From: Candidatus Cloacimonadota bacterium
Lineage (GTDB): Bacteria; Cloacimonadota; Cloacimonadia; Cloacimonadales; Cloacimonadaceae
Length of the DNA stretch: 6,486 nt
Direction: 5' to 3'
Assembly: GCA_016875595.1 (NCBI GenBank)
Contig: VGPI01000119.1
Coordinates: 1 to 6,486, forward strand
Of the stretch, positions 1 to 6,486 are shown piece after piece; position 1 is the stretch's first letter, and every line of letters begins with the position of its first letter. The notes under the pieces were generated by a model. The model saw only the letters and a program-made list of their open reading frames with translations. It was not told the origin of the DNA and did no database searches. The position numbers and the translations under genes are program-made.

Positions 1-2138
1 CGGGAAAACACCTGGTCGGGATCGCTGGTGACCACACAAACTGGAAGATCATCCCTCTGGAGAATCATGGGGGCATCTATCAGATCGACTTTAACCTGCC
101 CAATGGCAATTACTTGTATAAGTTCATCGTGGATGGACTGTGGATGCCTGATCCCAGTAATCCGGAGTCAGTCGCTGATCCCTTTGGCGGCCGAAACTCG
201 CTGCTTTCCGTATCAGATGCCGTTGATATGTTTAGTTGGGCAGATATCAAAGATAATCTGGATGAACTCAATCGCACTGAAAGTGAGCTGTATTCGTTTA
301 ATCGCATATCCGAAAACGAGATAGAGGTGCGGTTTCGGTGGTGGTCTGGTCTGAATAGTCAGGTCAAACTCCTCTGTGATAATTTTGCCTTCCCCATGTA
401 TCGCTTGGGTGCGGATCGGCGATTTGATGTGTTTCATCGGGTCATTGATATGTCGGGCAAGTCCGAGCTTCATCTTGGTTTTCAGGTCATGGGTTCTGAT
501 GCGGTCTATCTGGTTGGAGCCAATGGCATTAGACCACAGGATCAGACATCTGTTTTCATAAAACTGGCGAAAGATAAGATGCCCTTGTTCTCCACTCCTG
601 AGTGGGTAAGGAACGGCATTGTGTATCAGATCTTTCCGGATCGGTTCTGCAATGGCGATCCAGCCAATGATCCGGATTTTACCGAGTGGTATTATGAGAA
701 CTGCCGGGATGCTCCTCCTGAAGGGGAATACCTGCCGGCACATACGGAATTTTACCATTTGGTGCTGGATTGGTATGACCTTGAGGGATTGCGGCAGAAT
801 CCATATCTCCCGAACGGGAAACCGGACTGGTGGTCCTTTTATGGTGGTGACCTCGCGGGTTGCGTCCAGAAAATACCCTATCTCGAGGAACTCGGGATAA
901 CCATCATATATTTCAATCCGTTGTGGCAAGCTAAGTCCAATCATAAGTACGATGCAGCTGACTTTATGCGGATCGATCCCCATTTCGGAACAGAAGCCGA
1001 GATGAAGGAACTGGTCAGTTTGGCTCATGACCGTGGTATCCGTATCATCATTGACATCGCCCTCAATCACACCGGCGAAACCTACTGGGCTTTTCGTGAT
1101 TGCTTGCAGAAGGGTGAAGCATCGCCCTACTGGTTGTGGTATGATTGGAAAAAGTGGCCTCTGCCCGACCCACTGCCGCCGGATTTCAACCCGAAGGACC
1201 ATTATCAGTGCTGGTGGGGCATCAAGGATATGCCGGATCTGAATTATGACCACTTGCGACATCATCCTGAGGAAAATGCCGTGAGGGACATTGCGCTTGC
1301 CAAACCCAATCAACCCCTGCTCGGGCATTTGGATGAGATGACCCGCTGGTGGCTTCTGGAGATCGGCATTGACGGCTTCCGTCTGGATGTCCCGGATGAA
1401 GTACCTTTTTGGTTCTGGCAGCGGTTTCGGCACATGGTAAAGACCCTGAAACCGGATGCCTGGTTAGTTGGCGAGATCTGGAATAATGCTCAGGAATGGC
1501 TGAATGGTCTATACTTCGATTCCGTAATGAATTATGCTTACTTCAAAACACCGGTTCTGGATTACTTTGTCGATAGTAGCATCTCGACCTCCGAATTTGT
1601 TCGGCTGATGGAAGAAGGCTTGGCGTCCTATCCGCTGCAGAGCTTGAGGGCAATGATGAACCTCCTCGGCTCGCATGATACCTGGCGGATCATCACGCTG
1701 GCAGACAATGAGATGGAAATCATCAAACAAATGGTTCTTTTCCAGATGTGTTATCTCGGTACACCGCATATCTATTACGGTGACGAGATCATGATGCAAG
1801 GCGAGGGGGATCCGGACAACCGGCGTCCCTTCAACTGGCATTGGCAAAACCGGCCGGAAGCCGTTGAATTGAGGGAGTTTATCCGCTCTTGTATCGCATT
1901 GCGAAAGCAATATCAGGTGTTGATCGATGGAGAGATCCGACTTTCTGAGGAATCCCCGGAGATTTTATCTATGGAGCGTTTTGATGATACTCATTGCCTG
2001 AAGATCGTGATCAACCGGAGTGTATCGGATTGTTCTCTGAGCCTTGCTGATGTGTTGTTACAGTTTAATTCCGAGCAAAATGCAGCGGAGCATTTGGTAG
2101 TTATCAAGCCCCGGGGAGCAGCCCTACTCAGGTTGTAA
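1..2138 (+). CDS. GH13 alpha-amylase / neopullulanase-type glycosidase with tandem N-terminal beta-sandwich domains (5' partial)
   Basis: This enzyme hydrolyses (or transglycosylates) alpha-1,4 and possibly alpha-1,6 glucosidic bonds in starch, glycogen or maltodextrins. The reading frame is open from base 3 (711 residues visible, stop TAA 2136-2138). Residues 1 to about 70 look like a CBM48/AMPK-type glycogen-binding domain (AGDHTNW near the start, then YKFIVDGLWMPDP). About 100-190 form a second beta-sandwich like the N domains of cyclomaltodextrinases. The GH13 barrel starts near GIVYQIFPDRF (205). Its conserved regions are DIALNH (351-356), GFRLDV with the nucleophile Asp462, VGEIW with the acid/base Glu491, and GSHDT with Asp559. 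YYGDEI and GDPDNRRPF follow, then a C-terminal beta domain. The TTG at 114 is not the start, because the CBM48 fold extends upstream of it. Localisation is unknown, since the N-terminus is missing. Region I has Ala where Val is usual, and region IV reads HDTWR rather than HDTPR. GH13 membership is secure; substrate and subfamily are not. Confidence 0.93.
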   Translation, partial: GKHLVGIAGDHTNWKIIPLENHGGIYQIDFNLPNGNYLYKFIVDGLWMPDPSNPESVADPFGGRNSLLSVSDAVDMFSWADIKDNLDELNRTESELYSFNRISENEIEVRFRWWSGLNSQVKLLCDNFAFPMYRLGADRRFDVFHRVIDMSGKSELHLGFQVMGSDAVYLVGANGIRPQDQTSVFIKLAKDKMPLFSTPEWVRNGIVYQIFPDRFCNGDPANDPDFTEWYYENCRDAPPEGEYLPAHTEFYHLVLDWYDLEGLRQNPYLPNGKPDWWSFYGGDLAGCVQKIPYLEELGITIIYFNPLWQAKSNHKYDAADFMRIDPHFGTEAEMKELVSLAHDRGIRIIIDIALNHTGETYWAFRDCLQKGEASPYWLWYDWKKWPLPDPLPPDFNPKDHYQCWWGIKDMPDLNYDHLRHHPEENAVRDIALAKPNQPLLGHLDEMTRWWLLEIGIDGFRLDVPDEVPFWFWQRFRHMVKTLKPDAWLVGEIWNNAQEWLNGLYFDSVMNYAYFKTPVLDYFVDSSISTSEFVRLMEEGLASYPLQSLRAMMNLLGSHDTWRIITLADNEMEIIKQMVLFQMCYLGTPHIYYGDEIMMQGEGDPDNRRPFNWHWQNRPEAVELREFIRSCIALRKQYQVLIDGEIRLSEESPEILSMERFDDTHCLKIVINRSVSDCSLSLADVLLQFNSEQNAAEHLVVIKPRGAALLRL

Positions 2139-2153
2139 ACACCCTCTCATATA

Positions 2154-2183
2154 AATAAAGCCCGGTATAAACCGGGCTTTATT
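2154..2183. terminator. Bidirectional intrinsic terminator between convergent genes
   Basis: A perfect 13-bp stem (2154-2166 with 2171-2183) closes on a 4-nt ATAA loop with a GC-rich core CCCGGT/ACCGGG. Its outer arms are A-rich on the left and T-rich on the right, so each strand ends the hairpin with a U-rich run (CTTTATT on +, CTTTATTTAT on -). It lies 15 bp after the amylase stop and 17 bp after the PPDK stop, so it can terminate both transcripts. Confidence 0.9.
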
Positions 2184-2200
2184 GTATGGTATTATAAGAG

Positions 2201-4936
2201 TTATCTGCCGTGAGTAAGAGCAGCGAGGGCAGCAGCAACCCGGGCGATCGGAACTCGATAGGGTGAACAGCTCACATAGTTCATCCCTACAATGTGGCAG
2301 AACTCGACCGAGTTCGGTTCTCCGCCATGTTCGCCACAGATTCCGATCTTGAGATTGGGGTTGGTCTTTCTGCCTTTCTCCACCGCCATTCTGACTAAAA
2401 CTCCCACCCCATCCCGGTCAAGGATCTGGAAGGGATCATTCTTGAGCAGGTTCTTACTGAGGTAGATGGGTAGAAACTTGGCAACATCATCACGGGAAAA
2501 GCCAAAGGTCATCTGTGTGAGGTCATTGGTGCCAAAAGAGAAGAATTCGGCACTTTCGGCGATCTTATCAGCAACGATAGCAGCCCGTGGCACCTCGATC
2601 ATGGTTCCAATCAAGTACTCGATCCGGGATCCATATTCAGCAAAGACCTGCTCGGCTACTTCGTCGATAATCGCTTCCTGCATCTTGAATTCAGCCGCAT
2701 TCCCAATCAAGGGAACCATGATCTCCGGAAGGACTTTCACTCCCTTTTGGGTCACATTCAAAGCGGCTACAACGATCGCCCGTGCCTGCATCTCAGTGAT
2801 CTCAGGATAAGTATTGCCCAGACGGCAGCCACGGTGTCCCAGCATCGGATTCTGTTCATGCAGGGCTATCACGCGTTCTTTGACGACGCTGATATCGATG
2901 CCCAGTTCATCTGCCATTTCCTTTTGGTTCTTTTCTTCATGCGGAACAAATTCATGCAGGGGAGGATCGAGCAAACGGATGGTCACCGGAAAGCCGTCCA
3001 TGGCTTCAAAGATGCCTTCAAAATCGGCGATCTGCATAGGCAGTAGCTTATCCAATGCCTTCCGGCGGGCGGTCATGTCATCTTCTTTGGCAAGGATCAT
3101 CTCACGCATGGCTTTGATCCGATCACCTTCAAAGAACATGTGTTCGGTACGGCAAAGCCCGATGCCCTGGGCTCCAAATTGACGGGCTATGCGGGAATCC
3201 TTGGGGGTATCGGCATTGGTGCGGACTTTGAGGGCGGAGTATTTGTCCGCCAGAGTCATCAGTTCAGCAAAGTCACCGCACAGCTCCGGATCCTGCGTTT
3301 CGATCTTACCTTCAAACACGTTTCCCTTGGTACCGTCCAGGGAAATCCAATCACCTTCGCGATAGACCTTATCATTGATGGTCAGTGTGCGGCTTCTGGC
3401 GTCGATCTGGAGTGATCCGGCACCGGAAATACAGCACTTGCCCATTCCCCGAGCCACCACGGCAGCATGCGAGGTCATTCCACCTCTGGCAGTCAGAATA
3501 CCTTTGGCAACATCCATACCGCGCAGATCTTCGGGGGAGGTCTCGACGCGGACCAGAATGACCTTGTAGCCTTGCTTTGCCCATTCCTCAGCGGCATCAG
3601 CGGTAAATACGATCTGGCCGGTGGCTGCTCCGGGGGAAGCCGGAAGCCCTTTGGCGATCACCGTTGCCTTGGCAAGTCCCTGTTTCGAGAACACCGGATG
3701 CAACAGCTCATCCAGCTTGATCGGTTCGATCCGTTTCAGTGCATCGGTCTCATTGATCCTTCCTTCCCGGAACAAGTCCATGGCGATCTTGACCACAGCG
3801 GCACCGGTACGCTTACCATTGCGAGTCTGGAGCATCCAGAGCTTGCCTTCCTGGATGGTGAATTCTATGTCCTGCATGTCATTGGCATGTTCCTCAAGCT
3901 TGCGCTGGATGGCAAAAAGCTCCGAGTATGCCTGTGGCATCGCTTCTTCGAGGGAGGGATATTCAGTTTGGCGGTCGGTCTCTTCGATATTCTGGAGTTT
4001 CGCCCAGCGACGTGAGCCCTCAAGTGTAATCTGCAACGGAGTACGGATGCCGGCAACGACATCCTCGCCCTGAGCATTGATCAGGTATTCCCCATTGAAG
4101 ATATTCTCTCCGGTGGCAGCATCGCGGGTAAAGGCAACGCCGGTAGCACTGGTGTCGCCCATGTTGCCGAACACCATCGCCTGCACGTTCACTGCTGTCC
4201 CCCACTCTTCGGGGATATTGTGCATGGCACGGTAATAGCGGGCACGATCGTTGTTCCAGCTGTTAAACACCGCAAAGACGGAACCCCAGAGCTGTTCCCA
4301 CGGATCATCCGGAAAATCGTGCCCGGTTTGTTTTTTTACTGCTGTTTTGAAGCGTTTGACCAGTTCCTGGAGATCGGCAGTGGAAAGCTGAAGATCGCTG
4401 GTAAAACCTTTTTCCTTTTTCATCTCATCGATGATATGCTCAAACGGATCGGCTTCATCTTTGTCGGCAGGTTTCATTCCCAATACCACTTCACCATACA
4501 TCTGGACGAAACGCCGGTAAGAATCCCAAACAAAGCGGGCATTGCCGGTTTTCTTGATCATTCCGGTGACGGCTGCTTCATTGAGTCCGAGATTGAGGAT
4601 GGTATCCATCATCCCCGGCATGGAAGCGCGGGCACCGCTGCGGACAGACAGGAGCAAAGGATTCGCGGTAGAACCGAATTGTGCTCCCATCATATTTTCT
4701 ATCTGAGCTACTGCCTGCCGGACTTCATTATCCAGCAATGCCTTGACCTTATCAGCTCCCAGTTTGTTGTATTCAGTACAGGTATCTGTCGTGACCGTGA
4801 ATCCGGGGGGAACCGGCAATCCGATCAGGTTCATCTCGGCAAGATTGGCTCCTTTGCCACCCAAGAGATTCTTCATCTCCGCCTTGCCGTCGGCTTTACC
4901 ATTACCAAACAGGTAAACGCGTTTTTGATCAGTCAT
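2201..4936 (-). CDS. ppdK: Pyruvate, phosphate dikinase
   Basis: This cytoplasmic enzyme interconverts ATP + Pi + pyruvate with AMP + PPi + PEP (EC 2.7.9.1). It serves gluconeogenesis or PPi-linked glycolysis in anaerobes. The protein is complete at 911 residues, slightly longer than the roughly 870-880 usual for bacterial PPDK. Residues 1 to about 375 form the ATP-grasp nucleotide-binding part (GGKGANLAEM near 26; SVRSGARASMPGMMDT near 97-112). About 425-540 is the swivelling phosphohistidine domain with GGMTSHAAVVARG; His490 is the phosphocarrier, and Thr488 is the residue modified by the PPDK regulatory protein where one exists. About 550-911 is the PEP/pyruvate-binding TIM barrel with GLCRTEHMFF, GTNDLTQ (802-808) and GICGEHGGEP carrying the catalytic Cys867. 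Every key residue I can check is present. The ATG at 4936 is supported by a GGAGG 4 nt upstream and by the family's usual N-terminus. The gene is monocistronic in view: convergent with the amylase gene, divergent from the tRNA. Confidence 0.98.
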   Translation of the reverse strand: MTDQKRVYLFGNGKADGKAEMKNLLGGKGANLAEMNLIGLPVPPGFTVTTDTCTEYNKLGADKVKALLDNEVRQAVAQIENMMGAQFGSTANPLLLSVRSGARASMPGMMDTILNLGLNEAAVTGMIKKTGNARFVWDSYRRFVQMYGEVVLGMKPADKDEADPFEHIIDEMKKEKGFTSDLQLSTADLQELVKRFKTAVKKQTGHDFPDDPWEQLWGSVFAVFNSWNNDRARYYRAMHNIPEEWGTAVNVQAMVFGNMGDTSATGVAFTRDAATGENIFNGEYLINAQGEDVVAGIRTPLQITLEGSRRWAKLQNIEETDRQTEYPSLEEAMPQAYSELFAIQRKLEEHANDMQDIEFTIQEGKLWMLQTRNGKRTGAAVVKIAMDLFREGRINETDALKRIEPIKLDELLHPVFSKQGLAKATVIAKGLPASPGAATGQIVFTADAAEEWAKQGYKVILVRVETSPEDLRGMDVAKGILTARGGMTSHAAVVARGMGKCCISGAGSLQIDARSRTLTINDKVYREGDWISLDGTKGNVFEGKIETQDPELCGDFAELMTLADKYSALKVRTNADTPKDSRIARQFGAQGIGLCRTEHMFFEGDRIKAMREMILAKEDDMTARRKALDKLLPMQIADFEGIFEAMDGFPVTIRLLDPPLHEFVPHEEKNQKEMADELGIDISVVKERVIALHEQNPMLGHRGCRLGNTYPEITEMQARAIVVAALNVTQKGVKVLPEIMVPLIGNAAEFKMQEAIIDEVAEQVFAEYGSRIEYLIGTMIEVPRAAIVADKIAESAEFFSFGTNDLTQMTFGFSRDDVAKFLPIYLSKNLLKNDPFQILDRDGVGVLVRMAVEKGRKTNPNLKIGICGEHGGEPNSVEFCHIVGMNYVSCSPYRVPIARVAAALAALTHGR

Positions 4937-4940
4937 TTAT

Positions 4941-4945
4941 CCTCC
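4941..4945 (-). promoter_or_regulatory. Ribosome-binding site of ppdK
   Basis: The minus strand reads GGAGG, then ATAA, then ATG. This is a strong Shine-Dalgarno with short 4-nt spacing, and it fixes the start at 4936. The CCCACA arm of an inverted repeat (4947-4952) ends one base upstream of it. Confidence 0.8.
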
Positions 4946-4946
4946 A

Positions 4947-4984
4947 TGTGGGTATGTCGATCGATCGGTTTTTTTGAGCCCACA
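4947..4984 (-). promoter_or_regulatory. Inverted repeat with internal CGATCGATCG palindrome, upstream of ppdK
   Basis: TGTGGG (4947-4952) and CCCACA (4979-4984) are perfectly complementary 6-nt arms around 26 nt. The interior holds the self-complementary 10-mer CGATCGATCG (4958-4967) followed on the + strand by seven T. On the minus strand the inner arm abuts the Shine-Dalgarno. This could be a leader stem-loop or a protein-binding DNA site. The repeat is directly visible; any function is inference, and a 6-bp stem with a large loop is only moderately stable. Confidence 0.35.
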
Positions 4985-5009
4985 AATGCCGTTGCGCCCT
5001 TTTTGTCAA
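4981..5009 (-). promoter_or_regulatory. Possible ppdK promoter (-35 box clear, -10 weak)
   Basis: The minus strand carries a consensus TTGACA at 5009-5004 preceded by G and followed by AAAA. At 17-bp spacing the -10 position (4986-4981) reads TTTGTG, a poor match to TATAAT. Either the -10 is divergent, an activator assists, or the start lies elsewhere. Only the -35 box is well supported. Confidence 0.35.
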
Positions 5010-5041
5010 CCTCTAATTTCATCCTGGTGCGTTATTTTTGC

Positions 5042-5070
5042 TTGACAAATAGCACTACTGCGAAAATTAT
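5042..5070 (+). promoter_or_regulatory. Sigma70-type promoter of tRNA-Leu
   Basis: A perfect -35 TTGACA (5042-5047) is followed by a 17-bp spacer and AATTAT (5065-5070), which matches the -10 consensus at four of six positions. Transcription would begin about 5077, giving a leader of roughly 8 nt before the mature 5' end at 5085, to be removed by RNase P. Confidence 0.65.
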
Positions 5071-5084
5071 GGAGAAAAGTAAGT

Positions 5085-5172
5085 GCTGAAGTGGTGAAAT
5101 TGGTAGACACGCTAGTTTCAGGGACTAGTGAGCGATACGCTCGTGGGGGTTCGAGTCCCCCCTTCAGCACCA
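5085..5172 (+). tRNA. tRNA-Leu (anticodon CAG)
   Basis: This is a class II tRNA that folds completely by hand. The acceptor stem is GCTGAAG (5085-5091) with CTTCAGC (5162-5168), with discriminator A5169 and an encoded CCA (5170-5172). The D stem is GTG/CAC (5094-5096 with 5108-5110), with the loop containing TTGGTAGA. The anticodon stem is CTAGT/ACTAG (5112-5116 with 5124-5128), with a 7-nt loop placing CAG at 5119-5121, which reads the Leu codon CUG. The long variable arm is GAGCG/CGCTC, as expected for Leu. The T stem is GGGGG/CCCCC with loop TTCGAGT. A-73 is the usual leucine identity discriminator. No terminator hairpin is visible directly after it, so read-through toward the next gene is possible. 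Confidence 0.97.
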
Positions 5173-5231
5173 TTCACTTACTCAATCGGTTTCAGACATA
5201 TTCCCTCAATCGCTTCGGAATAAGATATTTC

Positions 5232-5260
5232 TTGACAAACTCCCACATAGCAATTCGCAT
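5232..5260 (+). promoter_or_regulatory. Possible promoter of the outer-membrane protein gene
   Basis: TTGACA at 5232-5237 sits in the same CTTGACAAA context as the tRNA promoter. At 17-bp spacing the -10 position (5255-5260) reads TCGCAT, matching only three of six bases. CATACT (5258-5263) is a better hexamer, but at 20-bp spacing. The -35 box is convincing; the -10 is uncertain. Confidence 0.4.
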
Positions 5261-5280
5261 ACTCACCATCTTTGATCCAT

Positions 5281-5286
5281 AAGGAG
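5281..5286 (+). promoter_or_regulatory. Ribosome-binding site of the outer-membrane protein gene
   Basis: AAGGAG lies 7 nt before ATG 5294. This, with the immediately following signal peptide, fixes the start. Confidence 0.8.
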
Positions 5287-5293
5287 AAATAAC

Positions 5294-6486
5294 ATGAAAA
5301 CGGTTGCCTTGTTGATTCTGCTGACCCTGCCAATTTTGGTTTACGCTCAGCTTGAGTACGACAACACTCACGATGAGGACTTCAGCGAGATAGATAGTAT
5401 TGTAACCACGGGCGATCGCGAACTGGAGTATGGTCTGAACGGAATGATCGGATCAGTCACCATTGACAATCAGACCTATTCTCAGATCAGATTAATGCCG
5501 GAGGTCATATTCGGTAAGATTGGGATCGGATTGGACATTGACATCCTCGTGGATAGCGAAGGGAAGTTACGCAAAGAGGACTGGGACGAATGGCGGGATT
5601 ATCTGTACAAAGTGCTATACGTTAGGTATGGAGATCGTGAGGACCGGGTGTATTTCAAAGTGGGTAATATCCGTGATTACACCCTCGCCAGGGGATTGAT
5701 CTTCAATCGATATTCCAATATGTTACTCTATCCAAATGTCCGCAATCTGGGCGGTTTTATCGGTATCAATTCACCTCTCTTTGGGCTTGGGGGTGAATTG
5801 TATACCCACAATATCTACAAAAACGAGATCATCTCCGCCCGGGTCCATGCCACTCCTCTTTCATTTACTGATGTTCCATATCTGACCGATTTTAAGATCG
5901 GGATAAACATGGGTTATGACCGTAATGTCTATGCCAAGTATCCTGATAAGGATGAAGATGGAATCCCGGATGTATATGACAAATTTCCGAATGACCGCAG
6001 AATATGGCTGGATACCGATAATGACGGTTTGCCGGATTATCCTTTCGATGCGACACAGGCATCCGACGATGTTACTTATGACCTGGACATCGCCGGACTG
6101 GGCAATATTGACCATCCCGACGACAATCCATATATCGATGTCGTCTTCCCGGGTATCGTGAACAATTATCCCACATTTCCATACAATTCTGGATTTATCC
6201 GTGATTATGCCACACCCACCAATCGAAACACAGAAATGAAGATCTTAAGTATCGACTATAAGATCCCTTTTGTGGAAAACTATAATTTGTACCTTTACAA
6301 CTATGGAGAATTCGCACAGATCAAGGATTATGGCAGTGGCTTCATTTTCCCCGGCTTTGGTGCTGATTTCTCAATCTTCAATGCCCTCCTGGAATTCCGC
6401 AGTTTCGGCGACAAATTCAAACCGGGTTTTTTTGACGGAGTTTACGAAGAAGAGCGTTGTCATGTTTTATATGTGTATGATAACGA
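5294..6486 (+). CDS. Exported probable outer-membrane beta-barrel protein with inserted calcium-type (TSP3-like) loops (3' partial)
   Basis: The frame is open from ATG 5294 to the window edge (397 residues, no stop). Residues 1-18 are a signal peptide (MKTVALLILLTLPILVYA) with a VYA cleavage site before Gln19; there is no lipobox Cys. The mature part is rich in Tyr, Phe, Gly and Asp and shows repeated amphipathic strand-like stretches, for example around 64-84, 104-124, 152-170, 199-214, 315-340 and 350-371. This is typical of outer-membrane barrels. At 218-248, between two such stretches, lie two DxDxDGxPD motifs (DKDEDGIPD and DTDNDGLPD), resembling thrombospondin type 3 / EF-hand calcium loops, each followed by a short Phe-Pro or Tyr-Pro linker. 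I do not recognise a named family. A role in surface binding, transport or structure is inference. An exported porin-like or adhesin-like protein is most likely; a large periplasmic beta protein is the alternative. It is separated from the tRNA by 121 bp and has its own ribosome-binding site. Confidence 0.85.
   Translation, partial: MKTVALLILLTLPILVYAQLEYDNTHDEDFSEIDSIVTTGDRELEYGLNGMIGSVTIDNQTYSQIRLMPEVIFGKIGIGLDIDILVDSEGKLRKEDWDEWRDYLYKVLYVRYGDREDRVYFKVGNIRDYTLARGLIFNRYSNMLLYPNVRNLGGFIGINSPLFGLGGELYTHNIYKNEIISARVHATPLSFTDVPYLTDFKIGINMGYDRNVYAKYPDKDEDGIPDVYDKFPNDRRIWLDTDNDGLPDYPFDATQASDDVTYDLDIAGLGNIDHPDDNPYIDVVFPGIVNNYPTFPYNSGFIRDYATPTNRNTEMKILSIDYKIPFVENYNLYLYNYGEFAQIKDYGSGFIFPGFGADFSIFNALLEFRSFGDKFKPGFFDGVYEEERCHVLYVYDN
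5945..6037 (+). repeat. Two DxDxDGxPD calcium-loop motifs within the outer-membrane protein
   Basis: Codons 218-226 (5945-5971) and 240-248 (6011-6037) encode two copies of an acidic nonapeptide, Asp-x-Asp-x-Asp-Gly-x-Pro-Asp, spaced 22 residues apart. Asp at positions 1, 3, 5 and 9 matches the calcium-coordinating pattern of thrombospondin type 3 repeats. The pair sits mid-protein, not at a periplasmic linker as in OmpA-like proteins. Confidence 0.75.

Noticed and set aside
213..1433. A 406-codon open frame on the minus strand
   Set aside because: It is wholly antisense to the GH13 catalytic domain, shows no domain or signal, lacks a convincing ribosome-binding site, and reads as a shadow of the opposite strand's codon bias.
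114..2138. TTG 114 as the start of the glycosidase
   Set aside because: The same frame is open to the window edge and the upstream residues (AGDHTNW and following) complete the CBM48-like domain.
4958..4975. CGATCGATCG followed by T7 as a plus-strand terminator
   Set aside because: The palindrome leaves only about a 3-bp stem once a loop is allowed, and no plus-strand transcript is expected to end there.
4220..5089. A 289-codon open frame on the plus strand
   Set aside because: It is antisense to the conserved ATP-grasp part of ppdK, extends over the intergenic region to the tRNA, and has no recognisable motifs.
5181..5212. Direct repeat CTCAATCG (5181-5188 and 5205-5212) after the tRNA, as a possible attachment site
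   Set aside because: It is only 8 bp, is not a copy of the tRNA 3' end, and no integrase or other mobile gene is in view.
5267..5274. CATCTTTG as a Bacteroidetes-type -7 box (TAnnTTTG)
   Set aside because: It has no TTTG at the right upstream distance, and a start just after it would fall on the ribosome-binding site at 5281.

Overview
The window reads as an ordinary chromosomal segment of a Gram-negative, probably anaerobic bacterium. It holds the 3' part of a multidomain GH13 amylase-type gene (+), a complete pyruvate phosphate dikinase gene (-), a tRNA-Leu(CAG) gene (+), and the 5' part of a gene for an exported, probable outer-membrane beta-barrel protein (+). The exported protein (signal peptide cut before Gln, aromatic alternating strands, calcium-loop insert) and the starch/PPDK gene content fit the FCB group or a neighbouring phylum such as Cloacimonadota. 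That assignment is an inference from protein style only; no marker gene is present.

Layout. Positions 1-2138 encode the C-terminal 711 residues of a glycosidase whose start lies left of the window. A 62-bp gap follows with a near-ideal bidirectional terminator (13-bp perfect stem, 4-nt loop) serving this gene and the convergent PPDK gene (4936-2201). Positions 4937-5084 form a 148-bp divergent intergenic region that drives PPDK leftward and tRNA-Leu rightward. The tRNA (5085-5172, CCA encoded) is followed by a 121-bp spacer, then by the outer-membrane protein gene starting at ATG 5294, which runs off the right edge still open. No gene-free stretch exceeds 300 bp.

Functional picture. The amylase-type enzyme degrades alpha-glucans to oligosaccharides or glucose. 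PPDK interconverts PEP and pyruvate with AMP/PPi/ATP and can serve PPi-linked glycolysis or gluconeogenesis. Both belong to central carbohydrate metabolism, but they are convergent and separately terminated, so no operon links them. The tRNA and the surface protein are independent units.

I do not see a new defence, mobile or RNA system here. The points most worth a second look are the barrel protein with two calcium-type DxDxDGxPD loops inserted between strands, the structured region just upstream of the PPDK ribosome-binding site, and the recurrence of a TTGACAAA box ahead of all three transcription units that start in the window.
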